The notes under the pieces: model-generated
The model's input: only the letters and a program-made list of their open reading frames with translations
What the model was told of the DNA's origin: nothing
Database searches by the model: none
Part shown: in pieces, positions 24,408 through 31,922 of the stretch
Numbering within the stretch: position 1 is the first letter of the stretch
How the letters are laid out: every line of letters begins with the position of its first letter
Assembly (NCBI GenBank): GCA_024743255.1
Contig: JANSWY010000058.1
Coordinates: 1-32,907, forward strand
Reading direction: 5' to 3'
DNA length: 32,907 bases
Origin: a bacterium
GTDB lineage: Bacteria; Bacteroidota; Bacteroidia; Cytophagales; Cyclobacteriaceae
Program-made: the position numbers and the translations under genes

Positions 24408-24434
24408 CTGAAACTACTTATTGTAAACTGAACC
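24408..24434 (-). promoter_or_regulatory. Paired direct repeat (candidate LytTR site) of the TonB receptor gene
   Basis: Plus-strand CTGAAAC (24408-24414) and CTGAACC (24428-24434) have starts 20 bases apart; on the minus strand this reads GGTTCAG-N13-GTTTCAG. The repeat sits in the short gap between the regulator's stop and the receptor gene, 90-116 bases upstream of the receptor ATG, much like the site before the exporter operon. The second half-site is also part of a small palindrome (ACTGAA-CCGA-TTCAGT) that reaches the regulator's stop codon. Confidence 0.5.
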
Positions 24435-24437
24435 GAT

Positions 24438-25214
24438 TCAGTAATCTGCCCACCTTTTGAAGTCTGAAGCTTTTTCCTTGCTGATGATTACTGGACTTGG
24501 AGGTTCTGGGTTGATATTGAGGATTAGTCTACCAGTGAAATAAGGTTCAATTTCCACAATCGAGGATCGGGCTACCATAAATTGCCTGTTGGCTCTGTAA
24601 AATTCTGAAGGGTCCAATTGCTTTTCTAGTTCATCCAGGAAAAACTCAATCACATATTCTTTGTTGTCCTTCTTCCTTAAAAAAGCACCTCTTTCTTTAA
24701 TGTATATGAAAGCGACCTCCTTCACATCAATCATGATCATTTTCTGTTTGAAATTGACCAAAAAGCTAGACCTGTATTTCTCTTGTTTGAAATCGCTGGC
24801 AAGTTGTTTCAACTGGTCCTGATAGGTGTCTTTTGGTTGAATTCTACTTTGTGATAGGAACTTATCAAGGGCACTTTTCAATTCGGTTGGGTCAATTGGC
24901 TTCAGCAGGTAATCCAGACCATTGACTTTAAAAGCCTGTAGCGCATATTCGTCATAAGCAGTAGTGAAGATCACTGGTATTGTGACATCTACCTGATTGA
25001 ATATCTCAAAACTCACACCATCTGCTAATTGAATATCCATAAAAACCAGATCTGCCTCATTGTTGCCTCTAAACCATTCAACAGAGTCTTGTACATTTTC
25101 AAAGCTTACGACAACTTCAAAAGACAATGCCTCAAGCTTTTTCAACTCTTTGATTAACCGGTTAACGGCTGATTCCTCATCTTCGATTATGACAATTCTT
25201 AGTGATAGTGGCAT
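24438..25214 (-). CDS. LytTR-family response regulator
   Basis: This 258-residue regulator has an N-terminal receiver domain (about 5-118) with the acidic pocket EDE (11-13), phospho-acceptor Asp60 in VFMDIQ, Thr84/Thr85 in IFTTAYDEYAL and Lys105 in LLKP. The C-terminal LytTR DNA-binding domain (about 155-255) includes VAFIYIKERGAFLRKK, a FYRANRQFMV element and the terminal VIISKEKASDFKRW. LytTR domains bind pairs of short direct repeats. The gene follows its kinase after one base and immediately precedes the TonB receptor gene. It is the best candidate for binding the 20-bp-period repeats at 21349, 24408 and 26254. Confidence 0.95.
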   Translation of the reverse strand: MPLSLRIVIIEDEESAVNRLIKELKKLEALSFEVVVSFENVQDSVEWFRGNNEADLVFMDIQLADGVSFEIFNQVDVTIPVIFTTAYDEYALQAFKVNGLDYLLKPIDPTELKSALDKFLSQSRIQPKDTYQDQLKQLASDFKQEKYRSSFLVNFKQKMIMIDVKEVAFIYIKERGAFLRKKDNKEYVIEFFLDELEKQLDPSEFYRANRQFMVARSSIVEIEPYFTGRLILNINPEPPSPVIISKEKASDFKRWADY

Positions 25215-25215
25215 A

Positions 25216-26208
25216 TTAATTTTTCAAAGGCAAAACAACGCGATACTTATCTCCATGCACTCCGTATTCAATTGGCAGTTGAGTGAGATATTCAAACCTC
25301 TCCGTGAGATTTTGAAGTCCAAAACCTTCTCCATTTACTGAGAATTTTTTTGGTGTATATGTGTTTTCAACTACGATATTTGATTCATTAGAACTGACCG
25401 TCAATACTAATGGCTTGTTTTTCGAAATTTCATTATGCTTAACTGCATTCTCAATCAAAAGTTGTAGTGAGAGAGGTGGTATTTGCTTTTCCAGTGATTC
25501 CTCATCCACATCGATATGCAATTTGATGCCATCTTTGAACCTTGTCTGAAGGAGCTTCCAATAGACTTCCAGAAAATCCATTTCATCTTTTAAGGACACC
25601 ATATCGTGTTTACTACTTTGCAACACAACGCGGTAGATATATGAAAAATGTCTTACAAACTCTACGGCAGATTCAGGATCATCCTCTATTAAGTCGATTA
25701 GTGTATTTAGACTGTTAAATAAGAAATGAGGATTTAATTGCTGCTTCAAGGTCTCCAACTGCGCTTTTAAGCTAATCGATTGAAGTGCCAGATTCTGCCT
25801 TTTCAGAACCTCCCGCTCTCTTAAAGATTTCAACGCAAACAATATCATTACGAAAGCCACAATTACAACCGATAGCCTAATTCCAAATAGCCATGGAGGC
25901 ACTATTTCTTGTAGACTCCAGATGTCAGGTACCAGAAAAAACTCTACGGACACCATTGCAATTACTACAAGAAGATTAACCAGTACTAGTGCTATTGGCC
26001 TGGAAATAGCCTTGATTAATTTCGTATCATAAAAAACTAACGATTTATTATAATACCAGAAGGTTAGTAACAGGCAGCACACAACAAAATATCTTGGAAT
26101 ACCAATCTCTGGAGTGGATACAGATTGACCTATTGTTTTGTGCAATGAGCTGAGTAGTGGTAGTATCAATGCCAAAATGAATGGTAGGTACTTTTCGGTT
26201 CTGGACAT
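25216..26208 (-). CDS. LytS/YehU-type sensor histidine kinase (first pair)
   Basis: The ATG at 26206-26208 gives 330 residues; an in-frame TTG at 26214 is an alternative. About four membrane helices occupy residues 6-130 (for example KYLPFILALILPLLSSL, RYFVVCCLLLTFWYY and SVVIVAFVMILFAL). The cytoplasmic part has the His_kinase motif QQLNPHFLFNSLNTL with His161, an N-box LLIENAVKHN with Asn254, and the ATP-lid GEGFGLQNL (about 294-302). The membrane part has no recognised ligand-binding domain, so it may sense the membrane itself or a small hydrophobic signal. It is separated by one base from its response regulator gene. Its upstream region is shared with a divergent kinase of the same class. 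Confidence 0.93.
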   Translation of the reverse strand: MSRTEKYLPFILALILPLLSSLHKTIGQSVSTPEIGIPRYFVVCCLLLTFWYYNKSLVFYDTKLIKAISRPIALVLVNLLVVIAMVSVEFFLVPDIWSLQEIVPPWLFGIRLSVVIVAFVMILFALKSLREREVLKRQNLALQSISLKAQLETLKQQLNPHFLFNSLNTLIDLIEDDPESAVEFVRHFSYIYRVVLQSSKHDMVSLKDEMDFLEVYWKLLQTRFKDGIKLHIDVDEESLEKQIPPLSLQLLIENAVKHNEISKNKPLVLTVSSNESNIVVENTYTPKKFSVNGEGFGLQNLTERFEYLTQLPIEYGVHGDKYRVVLPLKN

Positions 26209-26225
26209 AAGCAATGGTACGTAGA

Positions 26226-26241
26226 TTTGATGATAATCAAA
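26226..26241. promoter_or_regulatory. Small palindrome before the first kinase gene
   Basis: TTTGAT and ATCAAA form perfect 6-base arms around GATA, 18-33 bases upstream of the kinase ATG (minus strand). It overlaps where the transcript start or leader should lie. It could be an operator, but its base composition makes chance occurrence quite possible. Confidence 0.25.
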
Positions 26242-26253
26242 AGACTCTTCAAG

Positions 26254-26280
26254 CTGAAGCCAATTATTGAAAACTGAAGC
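26254..26280 (-). promoter_or_regulatory. Paired direct repeat (candidate LytTR site) between the divergent kinase genes
   Basis: Plus-strand AAGCTGAAGCC (26251-26261) and AAACTGAAGCC (26271-26281) match at 10 of 11 positions with a 20-base period. On the minus strand the core reads GCTTCAG-N13-GCTTCAG. This is the best conserved of three such pairs in the window. It lies 46 bases upstream of the minus-strand kinase ATG and 56 bases upstream of the plus-strand kinase ATG, so it may serve either promoter. Confidence 0.55.
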
Positions 26281-26335
26281 CTCCTAAATTATATCTGAAC
26301 CAGATGTTGCTTTCATTGTCTATATTCACGAAGTA

Positions 26336-27400
26336 ATGCCGATCTGGAAAAACAGAATCATAATTTTTAATCTCATTGGGTTGAGTATTATTAGTTGCTT
26401 CTCCTTAGTAAAAGCAGTAGAGAGCAACTCATTTACCAACTTCATCTTTTGGCCAGGTGGGTTCTTTATCGTATTAAGCATTCTGAGTACACTTCTGATT
26501 CAGTTTGGTACCATTTCCCAATCAACACCAGACCTGGAGCAATTGGGATTTATAATACTGAGAGGACTCATATTTGGCTTGATATTGATGATTGGAAGTG
26601 ACCTTTTCATTCTAATATTTGAAAGGTTTTTCAGACTTGAAGAGCATTTTAGTATTGCCAGCCTTCCACTTCAATGGATATCCTCGTGGTATCGATTGTT
26701 TGAGGGTTTATTTATTTACATAGGATACGTCCTTTTGCTTAGGTACGTGTATTCACAGATTACTGCACAAGAAACCTCACAGAAGTTAGATGACCTTCAA
26801 AATCAAATAGATGTACTATCTCTATCTTCCATGCAAGCGCAGTTAAATCCACACTTCTTGTACAATGCTATGAACAGTATAGCCATGACAATCAGGATCA
26901 AAGAGCATAAGAAAGCTGTGGAGATGATTGTAAATCTTAATGAATTACTCAGAACAGTATTGCAGCAATCAAATGATCAATTGGTCAAAGTATCTGATGA
27001 AATATCGCTCCTGAATAAGTACCTAAATATTGAATCAATTCGATTTGGAGATCATGTTCAAATCTCTGTTGATTATGATCCGGAAGTTGAGGAGTATTTA
27101 ATTCCGCAATTGATTATCCAACCTGTTGTTGAAAATGCGTTTAAACACGGCATGATTGACAATGTTGACAAGCAAAAAATAATTGTGACTATTCGGGAGG
27201 AAGAGGGTTTATTGATAGTAAAAGTATTCAATACGGTTGCTTCCAAGATCAATAAAACTGATTTGCTTACTAAAAGAGGAATTGGTCTACAGAATACTAC
27301 TCACAGGTTGAGGAAACTTTACGGAAATCGGTTTAGATTTCAGCAAGAGATATTGGAAGACGGACTTGAATTCAGAATTATAATTCCAGCGGAAAGATGA
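26336..27400 (+). CDS. LytS/YehU-type sensor histidine kinase (second pair)
   Basis: This 354-residue kinase has about four membrane helices (about 8-25, 38-58, 72-95 and 120-138), a short coiled-coil linker (QETSQKLDDLQNQIDVLSL), and a His_kinase domain with AQLNPHFLYNAMNS (His173). The N-box is QPVVENAFKHG (Asn267) and the ATP-lid is RGIGLQNT (314-321). It is the same class as the divergent kinase but clearly different in the sensor part, so the two pairs are paralogous systems with separate inputs. Its stop overlaps the regulator's ATG by 4 bases (ATGA). Confidence 0.93.
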   Translation: MPIWKNRIIIFNLIGLSIISCFSLVKAVESNSFTNFIFWPGGFFIVLSILSTLLIQFGTISQSTPDLEQLGFIILRGLIFGLILMIGSDLFILIFERFFRLEEHFSIASLPLQWISSWYRLFEGLFIYIGYVLLLRYVYSQITAQETSQKLDDLQNQIDVLSLSSMQAQLNPHFLYNAMNSIAMTIRIKEHKKAVEMIVNLNELLRTVLQQSNDQLVKVSDEISLLNKYLNIESIRFGDHVQISVDYDPEVEEYLIPQLIIQPVVENAFKHGMIDNVDKQKIIVTIREEEGLLIVKVFNTVASKINKTDLLTKRGIGLQNTTHRLRKLYGNRFRFQQEILEDGLEFRIIIPAER

Positions 27401-28176
27401 AGGCAAACTGCATCATAGTAGACGATGAAAATCCGGCCAGACTTGGTCTGAGGGCACTCATTAGTGATGTTGAATCTCTGGAATTAATTGAAACTTGTTC
27501 CAACGGATTAGAGGCAATTGATAAAATCAATTCACTAAAACCAGATTTAGTTTTCCTCGATATTCAAATGCCGGGTGTAAATGGGTTTGAAGTTATTGCT
27601 TCACTTACCAAACCTCGACCATACATCATATTTACTACAGCTCATGACCAGTATGCTATTAAGGCCTTTGAACTGAATGCTGTTGATTATTTACTCAAGC
27701 CATTTAGTGATGATCGGTTTCTTCAGGCGACTCAAAAAGCTTTGAAACTCATAAACTCTGATCGCTCTTTAGCTGATACTTCATTACAAAACCTTATTAA
27801 CCATACAACCCCAAAAACCGGAGCAAGCGCTAAACTCGTCCAGGATAGTGCAAATGATGAAACCATAGTTTTCAAGTCAGGGGGTAAGATTCATAAGGTG
27901 GATATTAAAGAATTGAATTTTGTTGAGGCTTATGATTACTATGTCAAAGTCCATTTCAATGACGACTTTATTTTGATCAGAGAGTCTATGAAACAAATGG
28001 AGGAAAACTTGCCAGAAGAGTTTATCAGAATCCATAAATCATACATCGTCAATCTCAACAAGGTTAAGGAATTTGGCAAGTTTGAGGAAGGTGTGGATCA
28101 GGTTTTATTGAGGTCCGGAGAGTTTCTTAAGGTTAGCCGAAGTTACAAATCTCAGCTCGTTGCTGCTTTGTCATGA
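27397..28176 (+). CDS. LytTR-family response regulator (second pair)
   Basis: This 259-residue regulator has a receiver domain (about 3-118) with DDE (9-11), Asp55 in VFLDIQMPG, Thr80/Thr81 in IFTTAHDQYAI and Lys101 in LLKP. The LytTR domain (about 152-256) has VFKSGGKIHKVDIKELNFVE, YYVKVHF, a FIRIHKSYIVNLNKV element and the terminal LKVSRSYKSQL. The residues FIRIHKSYIVN follow the classic LytTR pattern more closely than the FYRANRQFMV of the first pair, so the two may recognise different half-sites. It is translationally coupled to its kinase and lies 99 bases upstream of a large FtsX permease gene on the same strand. Confidence 0.95.
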   Translation: MKANCIIVDDENPARLGLRALISDVESLELIETCSNGLEAIDKINSLKPDLVFLDIQMPGVNGFEVIASLTKPRPYIIFTTAHDQYAIKAFELNAVDYLLKPFSDDRFLQATQKALKLINSDRSLADTSLQNLINHTTPKTGASAKLVQDSANDETIVFKSGGKIHKVDIKELNFVEAYDYYVKVHFNDDFILIRESMKQMEENLPEEFIRIHKSYIVNLNKVKEFGKFEEGVDQVLLRSGEFLKVSRSYKSQLVAALS

Positions 28177-28275
28177 TGCATTTCACTGCATATTTCATAC
28201 CACTTACTGCATTACTTATTTAAAAAAGATATGGTTCAATACTTTCGGTAGTATCAAAATTAAAACCAAGGACAA

Positions 28276-30702
28276 ATGCTCAAGAATCATATCATTTTCG
28301 CAATCAGAATATTTTGGAAGGACAAAATCTACTCAATCCTTAATATTCTGGGACTCACATTAGGAATATCCGTTGGGATTATTCTTTTATTATTCCTCCA
28401 GAATGAACTGACATATGACGGTCACCATGAGAAAAAGGATCAGATATACAGATTAACTATTCATCTGCAAGCTCAGGGTGCTGATTTTAATACTGCAGTT
28501 ACAGCCAGAGAACTTGCTCCTGTGTTAAAAAATGAGTTTCCGGAAGTTCTTAACTATGTACGTTTTGATACCTGGAGCAATGTAATGGTAGCCACCCATC
28601 TGGATCGGGAAAACCCTGCAAGGTATTATGAAGATGAAATAGTAGATGTCGATTCTTCATACTTATCTGTCTTCTCACATGAGATAATAGAAGGAGATAA
28701 AAAGGGTTGCTTAACCGGACCGGGCAAGGCGGTCTTGACTGAATCTATTGCAAAGAAGTTCTTCAAGAATGAATCTGCTATTGGTCAAGTGATTCAGATT
28801 GGTAATGAGGAAACTAAAAGGACAGTAACTGCTGTGATCTCAGACTTGCCTGACAACAGCCATTTAAAGTATAAGATCTTGCTTTCTGATATAGAAAGAA
28901 GAGGATGGCTTGATGAACAAACCGACCCAGAGCGGATATCAGAAGGTTATTGGAATCCTGACTTATATACTTATTTAATGCTGCCTCCAAATTATAACAC
29001 GGAGGATTTCAATCAGAAATTTGAAGGGATATACGACAAATATTTCAAAGCATTTGGTGATAGAATTGGAGGTTCTGCTACACCTCTCCTACAGCCATTG
29101 GAAGACATTCATTTTACTCAAGGCTTGACAGAAGATCAACCAAATGGAAACATGAACTATGTTTACACTTTTTCAACCATTGGTTTATTCTTAATCCTTT
29201 TAGCCTGTATCAACTATATGAATTTGGCAACTGCCCGATCAGTATATAGGGCCGGTGAAATGGGAATCAGAAAAGTTCTTGGTTTTACAAGATTGAACTT
29301 GTTTTGGTCTGTTCTTACTGAAGCCTTAGTCCTTTCTACTTTGGCAATGATCTTTTCTATTGCAATTTGCTATATCGTATTGTATCTGACTCCATTTAAT
29401 TCATGGATAGATAAAGACCTAAGCATATCGTTTCTTGATAACCCGGTTCTGTTGGTCGGATCTTTATTAATTACTTTACTTGTCGGCTTGGTTTCTGGAA
29501 TATACCCTGCTCTTTACATTCCGGCAGTTCCTGTTGTATCAGCTCTCAAGGGTGCATTTATTGGTCAAAGCAGAGGAATTATTTTGAGAAAAGCACTGAT
29601 CATCTTTCAATTTGCAATCTCAATTTTTGTGATAGTCATTACTGTATTGATGGACAAGCAAATTGACTACATGCGAAAAGTTGATGTTGGATTTGACACA
29701 GAAAATGTTGTAGTAATTGATATTAGAAGAAGAAATTTTGGGGATAAAATAGACGTGATCCGAAATGAAATAAATGCTCATCCAAATGTACTTAGCAGTG
29801 CAACATCCTGGGGTGTTCCAGGAATCGAATTGGGTGGTCAGGTATTTAGGGTACAAAGTGGAGATGAGATGGTTCAAAAGAATATGAACACACTTTTTGT
29901 AGGACCAGACTATCTTGAAACACTTGGCTTTGAAATAGTAAAAGGAGAAGGTTTGAGAAATACCACATCAGAAGAAACCAGCATTTTATTGGTGAATGAA
30001 TCAGGAGCTAAGGAATTGGGGTGGGGAGATGACCCAATTCACAAAAGGGTAAGGTTCTTTCATGGTGATACAGATATATTGGTTGTTGGCATGGTAAAGG
30101 ACTTCAATTTCGAATCATTGCACAACAAAATTGGGCCTGTTTTTATTGTACCAACCCCTAACGCCGGTGGTGCATTGCAAATCAGAGTTAATGGTCAGGA
30201 CATGCAAGCAACTATTGATCACATTGAGCAGGTTATCACAAAATTTGACACCAAAAATCCATTTCAATGGAGATTCCTTGATGCAGAGTTCAACGCACAG
30301 TACAAAGCAGACGAAATACAGCACCAATTACTTTCTACCTTGTCATACATCTGTATAGTTATTTCCTTGCTAGGGTTAGTTGGATTATCAGCATTTACTG
30401 TTTCTCAAAAAGCAAAGGAGATCAGTATTAGAAAAACGCTGGGTGCATCAATTCCGAATGTCTTGGTATCATTCTCCAAAGGGTATCTCAAACTGATGAT
30501 TCTTGCCGCTATCATTGCCATTCCTATTGCTGACTTTGTAATAGTGGACTGGCTTTCAGAATTTGCCTATCAAATGAAGCAGCAATGGTGGTATTATGCA
30601 ATTCCAACTTTAATTGTACTTCTATTTGGTTTAGGAACAGTTTCAATCCAAGTTTTGAAAGCAGCAAAAGCAAACCCTGTAGACGGACTAAGAAGTGAAT
30701 AA
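28276..30702 (+). CDS. Large FtsX-domain ABC permease without adjacent ATPase
   Basis: This 808-residue permease has an N-terminal helix (about 21-42), a periplasmic MacB_PCD-like domain, three helices (about 293-315, 345-370 and 392-415), and a further helix near 440-460. A second periplasmic domain precedes three C-terminal helices. The FtsX loops read GEMGIRKVLGFTRLNLF (about 323-339) and KEISIRKTLGASIPNVL, and the protein ends NPVDGLRSE. These landmarks are typical of the ~800-residue permeases that are abundant in Bacteroidota and often regulated by LytTR or sigma-54 systems. No ATPase gene is next to it; a separately encoded one must serve it. Its position 99 bases after the second LytTR gene suggests control by that pair. 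Confidence 0.9.
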   Translation: MLKNHIIFAIRIFWKDKIYSILNILGLTLGISVGIILLLFLQNELTYDGHHEKKDQIYRLTIHLQAQGADFNTAVTARELAPVLKNEFPEVLNYVRFDTWSNVMVATHLDRENPARYYEDEIVDVDSSYLSVFSHEIIEGDKKGCLTGPGKAVLTESIAKKFFKNESAIGQVIQIGNEETKRTVTAVISDLPDNSHLKYKILLSDIERRGWLDEQTDPERISEGYWNPDLYTYLMLPPNYNTEDFNQKFEGIYDKYFKAFGDRIGGSATPLLQPLEDIHFTQGLTEDQPNGNMNYVYTFSTIGLFLILLACINYMNLATARSVYRAGEMGIRKVLGFTRLNLFWSVLTEALVLSTLAMIFSIAICYIVLYLTPFNSWIDKDLSISFLDNPVLLVGSLLITLLVGLVSGIYPALYIPAVPVVSALKGAFIGQSRGIILRKALIIFQFAISIFVIVITVLMDKQIDYMRKVDVGFDTENVVVIDIRRRNFGDKIDVIRNEINAHPNVLSSATSWGVPGIELGGQVFRVQSGDEMVQKNMNTLFVGPDYLETLGFEIVKGEGLRNTTSEETSILLVNESGAKELGWGDDPIHKRVRFFHGDTDILVVGMVKDFNFESLHNKIGPVFIVPTPNAGGALQIRVNGQDMQATIDHIEQVITKFDTKNPFQWRFLDAEFNAQYKADEIQHQLLSTLSYICIVISLLGLVGLSAFTVSQKAKEISIRKTLGASIPNVLVSFSKGYLKLMILAAIIAIPIADFVIVDWLSEFAYQMKQQWWYYAIPTLIVLLFGLGTVSIQVLKAAKANPVDGLRSE

Positions 30703-30709
30703 AAAAAAT

Positions 30710-30738
30710 AGTGGGTCTCCAAATAATGGAGACCCACT
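30710..30738. terminator. Bidirectional hairpin terminator
   Basis: AGTGGGTCTCC and GGAGACCCACT form a perfect 11-bp stem around a 7-base loop between the convergent permease and the small protein gene at 30763-31167. On the minus strand an A and then eight T follow, a textbook intrinsic terminator. The plus side lacks a T-run. Confidence 0.9.
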
Positions 30739-30762
30739 GGGTATTCACGTAGCTGATCTGGC

Positions 30763-31167
30763 TTACACCAGATTAAGGGCTTTTGATATTTTATTCAGCA
30801 TTTCTATATGCTGCTTTGATTCTGGAATCGAATAGTCCTTTGACAACCTATTCAAATCACCCAGAATTTCTTTCATCAATTCTGTCTGACATTCAGAAAC
30901 GGTTTTTTCCTGACCTGAAAAAGTATCAGAAACATCTAATTCCTCATGTAATACCATCCACTTCTTAGATATAACGCTAAGTTGTCTTAAGTATTGACTT
31001 CTTGATAAAGCTGAATTTATTAATGAATTAAGATCTACCTGTTGAACAGGAGGTGATGGATAATTATTCACCCATCGATTAATGGCTTTTGAAAGGGTAC
31101 CACTATTACCCTTTATCCTAACGGTCCTACCAGTGCCATTAGGATGATTGTCTCTAGTTCCGTGCAT
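30763..31167 (-). CDS. Small protein of unknown function
   Basis: This 134-residue protein has no signal peptide or membrane helix and should be cytoplasmic. The first 40 residues are basic and Gly/Asn-rich (HGTRDNHPNGTGRTVRIKGN, then SKAINRWVNNYPSPP). The rest is helical and charged (SRSQYLRQLSVISKKWMVLHEEL, ELMKEILGDLNRLSKDY and SKQHIEMLNKISKALNLV). I do not recognise the family. The basic N-terminus could bind nucleic acid, but no specific motif supports that. Its stop is followed by an excellent terminator, which supports it being a real gene. Upstream are two short direct repeats (31181 and 31201). Confidence 0.6.
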   Translation of the reverse strand: MHGTRDNHPNGTGRTVRIKGNSGTLSKAINRWVNNYPSPPVQQVDLNSLINSALSRSQYLRQLSVISKKWMVLHEELDVSDTFSGQEKTVSECQTELMKEILGDLNRLSKDYSIPESKQHIEMLNKISKALNLV

Positions 31168-31180
31168 TACTGCGAGTTGT

Positions 31181-31208
31181 GTTAAGCTCTACTAATACAT
31201 GTTAGCTC
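31181..31208. repeat. Short direct repeat upstream of the small protein gene
   Basis: GTTAAGCTC (31181-31189) and GTTAGCTC (31201-31208) have starts 20 bases apart, 14-41 bases upstream of the ATG at 31167. The spacing equals that of the candidate LytTR pairs, but the core sequence differs from theirs. Confidence 0.3.
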
Positions 31209-31262
31209 AAAAAAACCCTTCCATAATTCAATAAAATATGCGTTAATTACTATTTACTGTAT

Positions 31263-31787
31263 TCAAAAACGATATCTGAAACCAAACACCTCTAATGCTC
31301 CTTTTCTAAAATCAAGGTCCACTGATCTTTCAAAGCCAATCCTCTCATACATTCCCCAGGCGATTTTCATGGCATTCGTAGTGTGGATCACCAATTGTTC
31401 TTGTTGTTCACTCTTAGCATATTCTATGCAGTAATTTGTTAGCATTTTACCAAGACCGTGCCCTCTAAAAACATCACTGGTTGCAAGGAATCTAAATCCT
31501 GCTGCATTCTTTACTTTGGGGGCAGATCCAGCAGATCCGTAAAATTGCATATCACTGAAATATACAACAGCCCCAGCAATAACATTCTCTTTTGAAACAG
31601 CAGTAAATATCTTAATTGCAGGATTAGCTGTTAACTCACCAATATTTTGTAATTTCTTAAAATATTCCGGGGCACTGTCGGTAGTAAGAAAGCCAGGTAG
31701 GTTTGAATAGGCTTTGACCATTAAATCACCTATTTCTCGAAATTGTGAAGGTTTCGCTAATCGTATTTCAAATTGGGGATGCAGCAT
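31263..31787 (-). CDS. GNAT-family N-acetyltransferase
   Basis: This 174-residue protein fits a single GNAT domain. The order is FEIRLAKPSQFREIGDLMVKAYSNL (first strand and helix), then IAGAVVYFSDM, then the acetyl-CoA-binding motif with RFLATSDVFRGHGLGKMLTNYCIEYA (RGHGLG at 108-113). After it come LVIHTTNAM and AWGMYERIGFERS. The Y-x-x-x-GF element near the end is typical. The acceptor (small molecule, peptide or protein) cannot be told from sequence. There is no signal peptide, so it should be cytoplasmic. It stands alone, 95 bases upstream of the small protein gene on the same strand and divergent from the secreted protein at the right edge. Confidence 0.9.
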   Translation of the reverse strand: MLHPQFEIRLAKPSQFREIGDLMVKAYSNLPGFLTTDSAPEYFKKLQNIGELTANPAIKIFTAVSKENVIAGAVVYFSDMQFYGSAGSAPKVKNAAGFRFLATSDVFRGHGLGKMLTNYCIEYAKSEQQEQLVIHTTNAMKIAWGMYERIGFERSVDLDFRKGALEVFGFRYRF

Positions 31788-31922
31788 GTATATATTACGG
31801 TTTCAATTGACTAAGTTTTCAAACATGATATAATTTTAAAATCAACTAGCTAGAATCTTATCAAGTATTATCTTGGTAAATAATTATTTTTGACGCAATT
31901 AGCGACCATTCTGAAACTATCA

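Noticed and set aside
28233-28257. A LytTR pair before the orphan permease (GGTTCAA and GTATCAA)
   Set aside because: The period is 18 bases, not 20, and the second copy has a mismatch in the core, so it does not fit the other three sites.
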